From positions 147,913-211,912 of the forward strand of contig NZ_JACAIS010000002.1 in NCBI RefSeq assembly GCF_030325625.1: DNA of 64,000 nucleotides, written 5' to 3'. Made by a program: the position numbers and the translations under genes. The notes under the pieces were generated by a model that was not told where the DNA came from, did not search any database, and saw only the letters and a program-made list of their open reading frames with translations. Positions 54,347 to 63,952 of the stretch are shown one piece after another (the first letter of the stretch is position 1; each line of letters begins with the position of its first letter). This DNA is from Sphingobacterium sp. N143 (GTDB taxonomy: Bacteria > Bacteroidota > Bacteroidia > Sphingobacteriales > Sphingobacteriaceae).

Positions 54347-55126
54347 CTACATAAATTTCTTTAGCCCGATGTTGGGCTGTGCTTTCAATTGGTCAGCGAC
54401 TAGTTTGGCGTTCAACAGTGCTCCCTCTTTGATCGTATGCGTCGCGTCCTTCGGATCAAAAAACGCAGTCTCAACTTTCTTTTTCCCCATGGTTTCATAC
54501 TGGTCGATAACCAAGTCCTGTAACGGGATAAAGAATGCATTAGCCTGCTCGGCTGCTGCCTTAGCCCATAGGGCATAATCCGATCTGCGCACCTGGTTTC
54601 CTTCCCAGGCGTTGCGCGGAATGGGTGAACAGATAATTGCAGTGGCGCCTTTGTCTTGAATATTTTTTACAAACCGTCGTAAGTAGAAACCATAACTGTA
54701 CACTACTTCATGTTGCTTCAATAGTGGATTATATACCTCCTGATAATCGTCACCATTCCCCCTTATCGTTCCACGAGCCCGCAAGGTATCCACAATGGGA
54801 CTTGAATCATTATGTCCGAATTGCATAAGCACAAAATCACCCGGCTGTATACTATCCAGTACTTTCTGCCAGAGTTTTGGGTTGTTATAAAATGTTCGTG
54901 AACTTGTTCCACCAAGTGCACGATTCTTAACATTAATCTTATCGGATTTAAAATATTGACCAATAAAACTCCCCCATCCCCATTGTCCGTTTGAACCATT
55001 TCCCTGTCCATTTTTTACGGTGGAATCACCAATAATAAACAAGGTAGGTTTACGTTGCTGTTCCAAAAAAGACATGCTTATTAAAGCAAAAAGGACCGCA
55101 GCCCATGGCAACAATTTCAATTTCAT
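54347..55126 (-). CDS. CE12 rhamnogalacturonan acetylesterase 1
   Basis: CE12 esterases remove O-acetyl groups from galacturonate in rhamnogalacturonan and belong to the SGNH fold. The 259-residue protein has an N-terminal hydrophobic signal, the block I motif GDSTV with nucleophile S35, ALGGTSSRTF with the oxyanion glycine, QFGHND with the Asn, and the Asp-His pair in DATH (D227, H230). Its stop codon is one base from the sulfatase ATG, and the second CE12 is 8 bases upstream, so three genes are tightly coupled. Confidence 0.9.
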   Translation of the reverse strand: MKLKLLPWAAVLFALISMSFLEQQRKPTLFIIGDSTVKNGQGNGSNGQWGWGSFIGQYFKSDKINVKNRALGGTSSRTFYNNPKLWQKVLDSIQPGDFVLMQFGHNDSSPIVDTLRARGTIRGNGDDYQEVYNPLLKQHEVVYSYGFYLRRFVKNIQDKGATAIICSPIPRNAWEGNQVRRSDYALWAKAAAEQANAFFIPLQDLVIDQYETMGKKKVETAFFDPKDATHTIKEGALLNAKLVADQLKAQPNIGLKKFM

Positions 55127-55134
55127 CTTTGCTA

Positions 55135-55905
55135 TTATTTAATATATTGAACTAACCGACTTTTAATCCTACGGAATCCTTCGACAACAGACAAGGCATT
55201 TTCTCGCGCCCCAGCTTTATTCGTATGGGTATGGTCACCCGGAAAATAGCTGGATTTTACGATGTCAGCGCCAAGCTGATCATATTTATCGGCAGTAATA
55301 CTGTTCAGATCCAAAAAAGCGACTCCCTGCTCCACTGCAATCTGCTTTGCCCACAAGCCAAAGTCCCTGTCGGCCCGTTTCACCTTACCTTTATCATCCC
55401 ATTGGTTACGCGGAATCATGGATACCAAAATGGGTGTTACCCCCTTTTTCTTTGCTACGATCACAAAACGACGAAGGTTTTCACCATAAGTACGCACAGT
55501 TTCTTTTTTCCCATTGCCCCAATCCAAAACAACAGAATCTTTACCAATACCGCGCAGTACACCTCGATATCCTTGTCTGCTGGTATCGGGCTTACTTCCT
55601 TCATTATGACCAAACTGAATCAGCAAAAAATCGCCAGGTTTGAATAAAGAGTCAACTTTTGCCCACCTTCCTTCTTTGACGAATGTGCGTGTACTACGCC
55701 CCGCCATGGCATGATTGTCCACACGGACGCGTGTCGTATCCAATAGTTCAGGGAGCAAGGTACCCCAGCCCCAATATCCCTTATTGCTGTTCTTAACTGT
55801 CGAATCACCGATAAGATAAATCGTCGGTCTATCTTGTTGCGTTGCAAAGGATAGTAAAAGAATCGCTACCCATGCCATTCCTATCCATTTTATTGTATGC
55901 TTCAT
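55135..55905 (-). CDS. CE12 rhamnogalacturonan acetylesterase 2
   Basis: The 256-residue protein has a hydrophobic signal, GDSTV with S35, AMAGRSTRTF, QFGHNE and the Asp-His pair in PGDHTHT (D224, H227). It is clearly related to the CE12 just downstream but not a recent copy, since the middle regions and the block III motif (HNE versus HND) differ. The two may remove acetyl groups from different positions (O-2 and O-3 of galacturonate), which is inference. It follows the PL11 gene by 56 bases. Confidence 0.9.
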   Translation of the reverse strand: MKHTIKWIGMAWVAILLLSFATQQDRPTIYLIGDSTVKNSNKGYWGWGTLLPELLDTTRVRVDNHAMAGRSTRTFVKEGRWAKVDSLFKPGDFLLIQFGHNEGSKPDTSRQGYRGVLRGIGKDSVVLDWGNGKKETVRTYGENLRRFVIVAKKKGVTPILVSMIPRNQWDDKGKVKRADRDFGLWAKQIAVEQGVAFLDLNSITADKYDQLGADIVKSSYFPGDHTHTNKAGARENALSVVEGFRRIKSRLVQYIK

Positions 55906-55961
55906 TTGCTTACTTAGCTATCTTCTTCATCAAACAATCCAAATCGTATACTTCCAAATTT

Positions 55962-57812
55962 CTATTTTTTATGGGCAGGCACTACCAGCTGGATCTTCGG
56001 TTTGACCGGAGAATCCATTCCTACACCAAGATAATAGCTCGTATGTGGCGGTTGATTATAGGCCACATTCTGCCATGCTATACTCAAGCGATACTGTGGA
56101 TCATGCATCAAGGTATATACACGTTGCTCCGTTGGGATCGTTGTTGTATAGATACGTAGATGCTGGTTATCATCCGAACGCAGGATCAATTCCTCACGCC
56201 AGTCGCCAAAGATGTCTGCACTTAGATTGGGGGTACTTTTAGTGCCATTGATGGATGATGCGCCCATCGCCGTAAAGATCCGTTCCGTTTTCCCATTTTT
56301 ATATTTTTCAATATAATTGCTATTTAAAAGTTCCCGGCTCAAATCAGCATCCCACCAAATCAAAAAATTGGTCGATCTCGGAGCCGGTCCTACCCTATTT
56401 CCTTTAGCATCATACATATCGCTAGATCCCTTCCACCACAGGTATGCCCCTTTATGATCGGGGTCAATATTTGCAGCAACACCTCGAGGGACATCTTGAT
56501 CTACCGCATTTTTAAATAATATGGTTCCTGTTTTGGCATCCAACAAAGCCACTCCTGTCCCTTTTCGGCCGCCTTTCAGTTCATGAATTCCAAAAATCTC
56601 CAGCCCGTGTCTTTCAGGATCCAAATCACCGACATGCAAAGCATCACCATGCCCTAGCCCCGTACTGTATAGCCCTTTTCCACTATCATCAATAACCATC
56701 GAACCAAAGACAATTTCATCTTTGCCATCCTGATCGACATCCGCAACCGTGAGATTGTGATATCCCTGACCAGAATAAGGGTCTTTACGAACTTTACTAT
56801 CGAATACCCAACGGCTTACTAATTTTTTATCGTTGAAATCCCATGCTGCCAGGGCTGTGCGTTCATAATATCCTCTAGTCATGACAACACTGGGGTGTAC
56901 GCCATCCAAATAGGCCACACAAGCTAGAAATCGATCGCTGCGATTGGCCTTTGTATCCCCCCATGAACGTAAATCCCCACGTTCAGGCAGATAATCTACC
57001 GTACTCAGGGCTTTACCCGTCAGTCCATCAAATACGGTTAAATATTCAGGTCCTTGCAATATACGGCCAACAGTCCGAGAATTTAATACGGTATCACGCC
57101 AATCGGCCTGAGCATCACCAATAACATTTCCCAGCCCATCTTTCGTACCGTCGGCGGTTTTACAGACCAGCTCTGCACGGCCATCACTGTCGAGGTCATA
57201 CACCATAAATTGGGTATAATGTGCGCCTTCCCGGATATTTTTTCCCAGATTGATTTCCCATAGAAAAGTTCCATCAAGTTTATACGCTTGAAATATAGGT
57301 TCTGAAGTAATCCCATTGTGGGCATTGTCGTGTCCAACACCAGTCTGATGAACAATAAGTTCATACGTTCCGTCACCATCCAAATCGCCCACAGAAACAT
57401 CCCCAGGTGTGTATCCTTTGGGAGTTCGCAATGGAATATTCAAGTATTGTTGTACTTTTTGATCTTTGAACAAGGTCAGTTTAGCGACTTCTTTCTCTTT
57501 TCCTCCGGCTACAATATCCAAAATGTAAGTTACATCTTGATTCAAATCGACCTGATCGTCCAAAAAATTAGTTCCTTTAACCAAAGGCGAAGCATTCAGT
57601 TTTTCTGGTTTACCATTCCCCTCCTTTCTATAAATGGCAAAGGCAGCATCAAAATCGTCAGTACCAAGCAAACGCCAGCTTAAAAAAACGGAGTTGTCCG
57701 TAGCTTTTACACCGACCATCCCCCGATCCAGAAACTCCATCTTGCGTTGGCCTGAAACGGCAAGGGAACCGATCAGCGCTCCTGTCAAAAGAAAAAGTTT
57801 TGTCTTCATCAT
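55962..57812 (-). CDS. PL11 rhamnogalacturonan lyase (YesW/YesX-like)
   Basis: PL11 lyases cleave the Rha-GalA backbone of RG-I by beta-elimination and leave an unsaturated galacturonyl end, the substrate of GH105. The 616-residue protein has a signal peptide cut near VSGQ (residue 22), an N-terminal fibronectin-like part (FLSWRLLGTDDFDAAFAIYR) and then an eight-bladed propeller. The propeller has calcium-binding loops such as GDLDGDGTYELIVHQTG, YDLDSDGRAELVCKTADG and VADVDQDGKDEIVFGS. The C-terminal part holds LSADIFGDWREELILRSDD and the HDPQYRLSIAWQNVAYNQPPH signature. Length is typical. This gene most clearly marks the locus as RG-I directed. Confidence 0.94.
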   Translation of the reverse strand: MMKTKLFLLTGALIGSLAVSGQRKMEFLDRGMVGVKATDNSVFLSWRLLGTDDFDAAFAIYRKEGNGKPEKLNASPLVKGTNFLDDQVDLNQDVTYILDIVAGGKEKEVAKLTLFKDQKVQQYLNIPLRTPKGYTPGDVSVGDLDGDGTYELIVHQTGVGHDNAHNGITSEPIFQAYKLDGTFLWEINLGKNIREGAHYTQFMVYDLDSDGRAELVCKTADGTKDGLGNVIGDAQADWRDTVLNSRTVGRILQGPEYLTVFDGLTGKALSTVDYLPERGDLRSWGDTKANRSDRFLACVAYLDGVHPSVVMTRGYYERTALAAWDFNDKKLVSRWVFDSKVRKDPYSGQGYHNLTVADVDQDGKDEIVFGSMVIDDSGKGLYSTGLGHGDALHVGDLDPERHGLEIFGIHELKGGRKGTGVALLDAKTGTILFKNAVDQDVPRGVAANIDPDHKGAYLWWKGSSDMYDAKGNRVGPAPRSTNFLIWWDADLSRELLNSNYIEKYKNGKTERIFTAMGASSINGTKSTPNLSADIFGDWREELILRSDDNQHLRIYTTTIPTEQRVYTLMHDPQYRLSIAWQNVAYNQPPHTSYYLGVGMDSPVKPKIQLVVPAHKK

Positions 57813-57850
57813 TCAAGGACTAAGTCACAGCAATATACTGGTACAGTATA

Positions 57851-59173
57851 CTATTGCTTTTTATTATTAACAGTTACATTATTTAGGATAAAGTTCTTCA
57901 CATATTCCTTGTGAATCAGGGGATCTTTGGCTGCACGGACCTGCATATTTTGAAATGTAAAATCCGACAGTACATATTGCTCCGAATTGAGCACATCAAA
58001 TATGATGTCACAATCTAGGTCAATGTTGCGTAGGACAATATTTCTTGCATAGGACATTTTGATATCTTTCTCACCCTTTAAATCAAAAAACTGGGTCCAA
58101 GGTTTGATAAACAACATGCTATTGACATTTCCTTTTACATTTTCAATCAAAATATTTTCATATTCCTGCGGCGTATCCGGACGCATCTTTAATTGCAATA
58201 ATTTGCGCGCCTTATCTAAGGTATTGTTCCTAAAAATCACATTATAGCTATGGATAGATTCACTGCCGCAAGTCAGTGCACTATGGCAAAAACCAAAAAA
58301 ACAATTTTCGATAATAATATTTGAATTAGGACCGTTATTAGGATCTTGATCGGACTTTGGTCCTTTACCGCCTTTTAGTGCAATGGCATCATCGTTGACG
58401 GATAAGTAACAATCCTTAATCAATACATTACGGCATACATCCAAATCGATCGCATCGGAACTAGGCGCTTTCACAGGTTCCTTGGGTGCAGAAATATGCA
58501 AACCGATCAATTTGAGGTTTTCACATTTATAATAATGCGAGGTCCAGAACGGTGAATTGATCAGGCGAATGCCTGAAATCTGCACATCCTTACTATTGGA
58601 TACATAAAGTAAACGTGGACGCATCTCGTCCATGTTGGTGCACTTTGGATTAAACTGTCTTCTAAGCCAAAAAGACCGCCAATAGCGTAACCCGTTTCCA
58701 TCGAGCGTACCCTTACCTGAAATTGTAAACCCATCCACCTGATCTGCATTGACAAGCGCCAAAAAATATTTTACTGTTTGACCTTCCATACGAGTCTCCG
58801 CTAGCGCGAAATCAGCAATATCATCGCTGCCTTTGAGCACAGCTCCTTCTTCTAGGTATAAATGTGTCTTCGGTTTAAAAAATAATGATCCACTCAGATA
58901 GATACCTTTTGGCACTACGACGACTCCTCCACCGCTGGCATAGGCTTTATCAATTGCTTGTTGGATCTTGGCCGTCTGTATGAGGGTGCTATCTGTCGTC
59001 ACACCAAAATCTGTAATGAGAAATTTCTTTCCAAGTGTTCCGATCTCAGTCGATTTTACGGTCTCGAACCATTTTGAGATTGCTGTTTCGTCCGGAAATT
59101 TCCCTTGCGCATGTGCACTGGACAAAATGGCAATTGATGTGAGTAGATGTAAAAATCGAAAGAATTTTTTCAT
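57851..59173 (-). CDS. GH28-family hydrolase 2, divergent active-site motifs
   Basis: The 440-residue protein has a signal peptide cut near AHAQ (residue 23) and a beta-helix with GH28 layout. It has FGVTTDSTLIQTAKIQQAID at the N-terminal cap, INSPFWTSHYYKCENL, then SSDAIDLD in place of NTDG, VNDDAIALKGG in place of DTGDDC, and FCHSALTCGSE in place of GHG. The acidic residues and the histidine are kept, so it is probably active, but on a linkage other than plain homogalacturonan. It is the first gene of the 59.2->45.4 kb unit and is divergent from the third GH28. Confidence 0.85.
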   Translation of the reverse strand: MKKFFRFLHLLTSIAILSSAHAQGKFPDETAISKWFETVKSTEIGTLGKKFLITDFGVTTDSTLIQTAKIQQAIDKAYASGGGVVVVPKGIYLSGSLFFKPKTHLYLEEGAVLKGSDDIADFALAETRMEGQTVKYFLALVNADQVDGFTISGKGTLDGNGLRYWRSFWLRRQFNPKCTNMDEMRPRLLYVSNSKDVQISGIRLINSPFWTSHYYKCENLKLIGLHISAPKEPVKAPSSDAIDLDVCRNVLIKDCYLSVNDDAIALKGGKGPKSDQDPNNGPNSNIIIENCFFGFCHSALTCGSESIHSYNVIFRNNTLDKARKLLQLKMRPDTPQEYENILIENVKGNVNSMLFIKPWTQFFDLKGEKDIKMSYARNIVLRNIDLDCDIIFDVLNSEQYVLSDFTFQNMQVRAAKDPLIHKEYVKNFILNNVTVNNKKQ

Positions 59174-59314
59174 AATATTTAGTTTATAAATATGTTTTCC
59201 CTAGCCTAACCATTAAAATTCATGTATTGAAAGGCTTTTTAAAATTGATTAGCGCATTAAAAATATGCTTAATGAGTAGCTCATCTAAAAATATTAACAT
59301 TTTTATGAAAAGCC

Positions 59315-59330
59315 GTCCTGTAGTATCCTG
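59315..59330 (-). promoter_or_regulatory. Operator-like direct repeat, copy d1
   Basis: GTCCTG (59315-59320) and ATCCTG (59325-59330) repeat with a 10-base period, 142 bases upstream of the minus-strand GH28 gene. Confidence 0.5.
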
Positions 59331-59362
59331 AACAAACCGGATTATACCGTCAAGAGAAAACC

Positions 59363-59378
59363 ACCTTGTACTGTCCTG
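59363..59378. promoter_or_regulatory. Operator-like direct repeat, copy d2
   Basis: ACCTTG (59363-59368) and GTCCTG (59373-59378) repeat with a 10-base period, 48 bases to the right of d1 and 135 bases before the plus-strand GH28 ATG. It could serve either direction. Confidence 0.4.
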
Positions 59379-59512
59379 CTTGATAAAATTAGGTTCCGTC
59401 TCTATTGTTCATTATTTTTAGGAATTATTGTTGCTAACCCGTTGACCTTCGGATTTTTTGATGAAAATAAACTGAATATTCCATGTGCCCTTTGAAGACA
59501 AAAAATGAACAT

Positions 59513-60883
59513 ATGAAATATAAATCAATCTTTACCGCTATTTTGTTATCAATTTCTTTCACGACCTTGAGCTTCGCACAAACACATCAGCTCGTACAGG
59601 AAAAAATCAACATCAAAGCACCTTTTGAAATTCCGGTGTTTAGCGTTCCAAATTTCGAACATTGTAAAAACTACGATATCCGTAATTTTGGTGCGCTTCA
59701 GGGAGACAAAGAAAGTACTACTGCAGCAATTGAGAAGGCAATTGATCTAGCGACAAAGTCTGGTGGCAATATCATTATTCCTCCAGGCGAGTGGTTAACG
59801 AAAGCAATCCATCTAAAGAGCAATGTCAACTTACATGTCAGTGAGGGAGCAACCTTATTATTTTCGGGAGATCCAAAAGACTATTTACCTGCTGTTCACA
59901 GTAGTTGGGAAGGACTAGAATGCTACAACTACTCTCCATTGATCTACGCATATGAAGCGACAAATGTGGCTATTACCGGTAAAGGAACCGTAAAAGCAGA
60001 TCTGACTGTCTGGGAAAAGTGGTTCACAAGACCAAAACCGCATATGGAGAGCATCAAAAATCTCTATAACTGGGCACAAGAGGGGGTGCCTGTCGAACAA
60101 CGTCTCATGGTCAACGACACATCCAATCTGAGGCCTCAGTTTATTCAATTTAACCGTTGCCAACATGTTCGGGTCGAAGATATCAAGATCCGAAACAGTC
60201 CTTTTTGGACCTTGCATCTCTATTTAACTAAAGACGCGCTTATACGCGGCATTGACATCTACGCCCATGGGCATAACAATGATGGAATTGACCCAGAAAT
60301 GAGTCAGAATGTATTGATTGAAAATTGTGTCTTTGACCAAGGGGACGATGCTATTGCCTTGAAGTCGGGCCGCAATCCTGAAGGTTGGCGGTTGAAAGCA
60401 CCAACAAAAAATATTGTGATCCGTAATTGCGAGATCCGTGACGGTCATCAGCTCCTTGCTGTAGGGAGTGAGCTCTCAGGCGGTATCGAAAATATCTACG
60501 TAAACAATTGCACTGTATTGCCCAATGAGAAGCTCATGCATCTACTCTTCATCAAAACCAATGAACGTATGGGGGGGTATGTCAAAAGCATTTATTTTGC
60601 AAATATCAAAGCCCAAAATGTAAAGGAAGGTATACTTGGAATTGATACAGATGTGCTCTATCAATGGCGCCATCTGGTTCCAACCAAAGTAAAAAAACTA
60701 ACGCCAATCACGAATATCTATCTTTCCAACATTGAAGCGGAAGTAGGTCAGTTTATTTCAAAGATCAATGGTAATCAGGAACTTCCGATTCAAACAGTTC
60801 AATTAAAGGACGTACATCTTAAAAAAATAACATCAACTGCTATCCAAAATAAATATGTCCATGATTTTTCTTACAGCGAATAG
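59513..60883 (+). CDS. GH28 polygalacturonase-type hydrolase 3
   Basis: From ATG 59513 the 456-residue protein has a signal peptide cut near SFAQ (residue 23) and GH28 beta-helix motifs: HNNDGIDPE, DQGDDAIALKSG, RDGHQLLAVGSE (the His kept, the following Gly replaced) and LFIKTNERMGG. ATG 59483, ten codons earlier, would put a hydrophilic start before the signal peptide and is less likely. It is closer in motif style to GH28 1 than to GH28 2. It is the only PUL gene on the plus strand and is divergent from the large unit, so it may be induced together with it through the shared region. Confidence 0.9.
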   Translation: MKYKSIFTAILLSISFTTLSFAQTHQLVQEKINIKAPFEIPVFSVPNFEHCKNYDIRNFGALQGDKESTTAAIEKAIDLATKSGGNIIIPPGEWLTKAIHLKSNVNLHVSEGATLLFSGDPKDYLPAVHSSWEGLECYNYSPLIYAYEATNVAITGKGTVKADLTVWEKWFTRPKPHMESIKNLYNWAQEGVPVEQRLMVNDTSNLRPQFIQFNRCQHVRVEDIKIRNSPFWTLHLYLTKDALIRGIDIYAHGHNNDGIDPEMSQNVLIENCVFDQGDDAIALKSGRNPEGWRLKAPTKNIVIRNCEIRDGHQLLAVGSELSGGIENIYVNNCTVLPNEKLMHLLFIKTNERMGGYVKSIYFANIKAQNVKEGILGIDTDVLYQWRHLVPTKVKKLTPITNIYLSNIEAEVGQFISKINGNQELPIQTVQLKDVHLKKITSTAIQNKYVHDFSYSE

Positions 60884-60972
60884 CAATAAAACTGAATAGA
60901 GCACAAACTTTTTTTCAAGAAACCTGAATAAGCATTAGTGAAAAGAATGCATGTCATGGGGACTACATCCAT

Positions 60973-61012
60973 AAAAAAGGGACTTTCCATTAAATGAACA
61001 GTCCCCTTTTTT
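60973..61012. terminator. Bidirectional terminator between GH28 3 and GH2 2
   Basis: AAAAAAGGGACT (60973-60984) pairs with AGTCCCCTTTTTT (61000-61012) with one bulged C. The A- and T-runs on both sides suit termination of the plus-strand GH28 and the minus-strand GH2. Confidence 0.85.
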
Positions 61013-61023
61013 ATTTTATTCTT

Positions 61024-63897
61024 TTAATCTGTTAACACATTGACCTTGGGCATCACAAATTGCGTGTTTTCTTTTTCGCCCTTTGGCGTACCAAAGTAAA
61101 AATAGAGTGTCCGATTAATGTTTTTATCCATTTGATTAAGCTCACCTGCGGGTCCATTCACGGCAGCATTTCCATTGATTCCCAACGCCAGTTTTGTACC
61201 AATAGGAGGAATAGCATCCAAAAAGGAGATATCCCCTGCCGGCAACTGCGGATAACCTTTAGGGCCAGAAATTCCATAAAACTCAAATAATCGCACAAAT
61301 AAATCTTCCTGATCTGTTGCGACCAAAAACTTCCCTTGCACGGTATTGAATTGTACCCAGCTAACATCCGAGAAGTAACCTTTAAATTCAGGAAATGTCC
61401 ATGGTCCAATACCGGCTTTGCCATCATTGTACATTTTTTCCCATGTATTTAGTGTAACACCTTGCATCCTATTCTTCCATACCCGATAAGGCCCATTACC
61501 GAGCCATTTAGCACCGATAATATAGTTTTCTGGAAAGTTAAAGCTAACGCCCGCATAGGGTACTGATTTCTTCATATTGTAAGCATAATCAAGTTTTAAC
61601 CAACCGTCTGGGCGCATTGTCCAACGGATAAAACTTAGGTGACCATCAAACGTAAACTCAACAACTTCATTTTTTCCATCTTGCCAACGTTTAGCACTTT
61701 TCAGCTTCGACTCGCCATCGATAAGCACTGGACCATTATTGAACGCCAATTTCATGCTATAATCATTGGCCAGATCAACCAATAATCCTGTTTTTTTGGA
61801 AATAAATACTGTTATTCCATTTGCCTTAAGTACATAATTCACACTGTCTTCTTTCGATTCAACATCCGTAGAAGATTTTAAAGGTAGGATTTCAGCAGTC
61901 AATGTTTGATTGGATTTCACGCGCCATGTCCAGGTATAAATTTCCTCTCCCTGTGGATCAGTCGCAGTCAATATCAGCGCGTCATATCCTTTCCAGTCAT
62001 CAGGCAAATTCACCTGCAGGTTTCCTTTATGCGTCGGAGCCACGGCGGGACTATTGACTTGTAGACGCAACACCGAATCCACCCCCGTTTCATCCGCATA
62101 AGGTTGTTGATACCTAATTAGTTTACCGGCAAACCGACAATTTTTCAGATCGGTAAAGTGATACCTATTTTCCACAGGAATAGTTCCGTTGAAGTCAGCA
62201 GGTAATTTCTTCAGCATAATATGCACAGGTGCATAGATTTCCCGAATGGCATAGAAACTTCCCTCTTTTTCGCGATGTGGCCCAAGAATTCCATCAGGGG
62301 CATTTACGCGGTTGACATCAATCACATTGTTGAAATCTGTACGCACAATACCTTCATCTGCAAAATCCCAAATAAATCCGCCGGCACCTAATTTGGCATT
62401 CCAGTGCAGCTCCCATATATCCGCTAATCCGGCCGCAGCCCCACCATCATCCTGGGCATGGAGAAATTCGGTTGGCATATAAATGTTAGGGCCTTCCAAA
62501 ATCTTTTTCGTCGAATAAAAGTCTTCATAATGGTTACAGTCGATTCCATTGATCGCATTTCCCGGTCTATGATGTGCATGAATTACCGTTCTAGCCGAAA
62601 GATCATATTTCTTGTATTCGTCTACAAGGTCTTTATTGTGTCCACCTTCATTGCCGTTGCTCCATAGTACAATGGAAGGATGGTTGGCATCTCGAATAAC
62701 CATTTCTCGCACCAGCTTTTTACCCACAGCAGTACTATAGGCCTTTTGCCACCCGGCCAATTCATCCAAAACATATAAGCCCAATGAATCGCAATAAGCT
62801 AAAAACGATCTATCTGGAGGATAATGCGAACAGCGCACCGCGTTCATATTCATTTCCTTGATCAGTTTAACATCATTCAGATCCAATTGCGCGTTGACCG
62901 AACGTCCCGTTTCGGGCCACCATACATGACGATTGACACCTTTCATCTTTACTTTTACACCATTGACATAGACACCATCGCCCTGACGAACTTCGATCGT
63001 CCTGAAACCAAAACGATCCTGGTATTGATATTCCTTGTTCTTCCCGTTCCATAGGGTATAGGTGACCTGATATAAGTTTGGTGTTTCCGCTGTCCATAGC
63101 AAAGGTCTACTCACCTTCATTTCGATCAATTTCACGGAGTCCCTGGTTGTAATCGGAAACTTCTGCATCGCGATCAGATTACCCATCAGATCTTTGATCT
63201 CTACCGATAGATTATTGGCCTTAGACAAGCTCTCTAAATGCACATTGCTGCGAAAAGTTCCATCTGCTTTCGCATCGATAGCTGTCCAGCTGATATGCTC
63301 CCGTGGTGTCGCCTCGAGATATACGGGTCTATAAATCCCTCCTAAAATCCAATAATCCGCAAGACGCTCTGCATTGTTAACTGATTTATCGGAAGACATT
63401 TTCGATACAGTCGCTTCCAATATATTGGCCTTGTCAAAGGTGATCTTGTCGGTAACATCGTACTTAAACTGATAGAAAGCACCCTGGTGAATATCTCCGG
63501 CTAGCTTCCCGTTGATCTTGACTTCAGTGTCGGTCATCGAACCTTCAAAAACGAGGCTTATTTTTTTCCCCTTCCAGTTTTTTGGAACAGTAAATTGATG
63601 CCGATACAGACCTTTTTCATCATGAAAGATAAAATTCTTGCCATAGGTCACATAATCCCGACCATAGTTGTAAGCCCCAAATCCCTGTTGTTCCCAATGA
63701 CTGGGAACTGCGATCTTATCCCATTTTCCAGCTTTACGTCCCCCTGTCACCCAGAAGTCCCAATTGACTGTATGAACATTGTCCGTTCCCGAAAGATATT
63801 GTATTTCCTTCACCGTCTGCGCTGAGGCAAGATGGGCCCTGATCAGATATATCAAAGCAAAGAAAGCAATTCGAATTGTAAGCACAGGTTTATTCAT
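61024..63897 (-). CDS. GH2 family beta-galactosidase-type enzyme 2
   Basis: The 957-residue protein has a signal peptide cut near LASAQ (residue 27) and the full GH2 layout. The jelly roll (about 40-200, with VPSHWEQQGFGAYNYGRDYV and DYWILGGIYRPVYL) is followed by an immunoglobulin-like domain. The barrel has GVNRHVWWPETGR and MNAVRCSHYPPDRSF, the acid/base E417 in SNGNEGGHN and the nucleophile E477 in MPTEFLHAQDDGG. C-terminal beta-domains extend to the end with SFNFPENYIIGAKWLGNGPYRVWKNR, as in LacZ-like enzymes. It is therefore nearer to beta-galactosidases than GH2 1. It starts 45 bases from an operator-like site and is followed by a terminator. Confidence 0.9.
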   Translation of the reverse strand: MNKPVLTIRIAFFALIYLIRAHLASAQTVKEIQYLSGTDNVHTVNWDFWVTGGRKAGKWDKIAVPSHWEQQGFGAYNYGRDYVTYGKNFIFHDEKGLYRHQFTVPKNWKGKKISLVFEGSMTDTEVKINGKLAGDIHQGAFYQFKYDVTDKITFDKANILEATVSKMSSDKSVNNAERLADYWILGGIYRPVYLEATPREHISWTAIDAKADGTFRSNVHLESLSKANNLSVEIKDLMGNLIAMQKFPITTRDSVKLIEMKVSRPLLWTAETPNLYQVTYTLWNGKNKEYQYQDRFGFRTIEVRQGDGVYVNGVKVKMKGVNRHVWWPETGRSVNAQLDLNDVKLIKEMNMNAVRCSHYPPDRSFLAYCDSLGLYVLDELAGWQKAYSTAVGKKLVREMVIRDANHPSIVLWSNGNEGGHNKDLVDEYKKYDLSARTVIHAHHRPGNAINGIDCNHYEDFYSTKKILEGPNIYMPTEFLHAQDDGGAAAGLADIWELHWNAKLGAGGFIWDFADEGIVRTDFNNVIDVNRVNAPDGILGPHREKEGSFYAIREIYAPVHIMLKKLPADFNGTIPVENRYHFTDLKNCRFAGKLIRYQQPYADETGVDSVLRLQVNSPAVAPTHKGNLQVNLPDDWKGYDALILTATDPQGEEIYTWTWRVKSNQTLTAEILPLKSSTDVESKEDSVNYVLKANGITVFISKKTGLLVDLANDYSMKLAFNNGPVLIDGESKLKSAKRWQDGKNEVVEFTFDGHLSFIRWTMRPDGWLKLDYAYNMKKSVPYAGVSFNFPENYIIGAKWLGNGPYRVWKNRMQGVTLNTWEKMYNDGKAGIGPWTFPEFKGYFSDVSWVQFNTVQGKFLVATDQEDLFVRLFEFYGISGPKGYPQLPAGDISFLDAIPPIGTKLALGINGNAAVNGPAGELNQMDKNINRTLYFYFGTPKGEKENTQFVMPKVNVLTD

Positions 63898-63920
63898 TGT
63901 AATAACAAACTCCTAAAATA

Positions 63921-63952
63921 AAAAGTTCAGGACACTAAAGTGTCCTGAACTT
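63921..63952 (-). terminator. Terminator of an off-window minus-strand gene
   Basis: AAGTTCAGGACACT (63923-63936) and AGTGTCCTGAACTT (63939-63952) form a perfect 14-bp stem. Read on the minus strand it runs into TTTTTATTTTAGG. It implies another minus-strand gene to the right of the window. Confidence 0.75.

Larger units (their letters stand above)
59174..59512. other. Divergent promoter region between two GH28 genes
   Basis: This 339-base region contains no gene. It holds two operator-like direct repeats (59315-59330 and 59363-59378), both in the same orientation, and separates the minus-strand 59.2->45.4 kb unit from the plus-strand GH28. No consensus TAnnTTTG box could be assigned with confidence in either direction. 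Confidence 0.6.
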
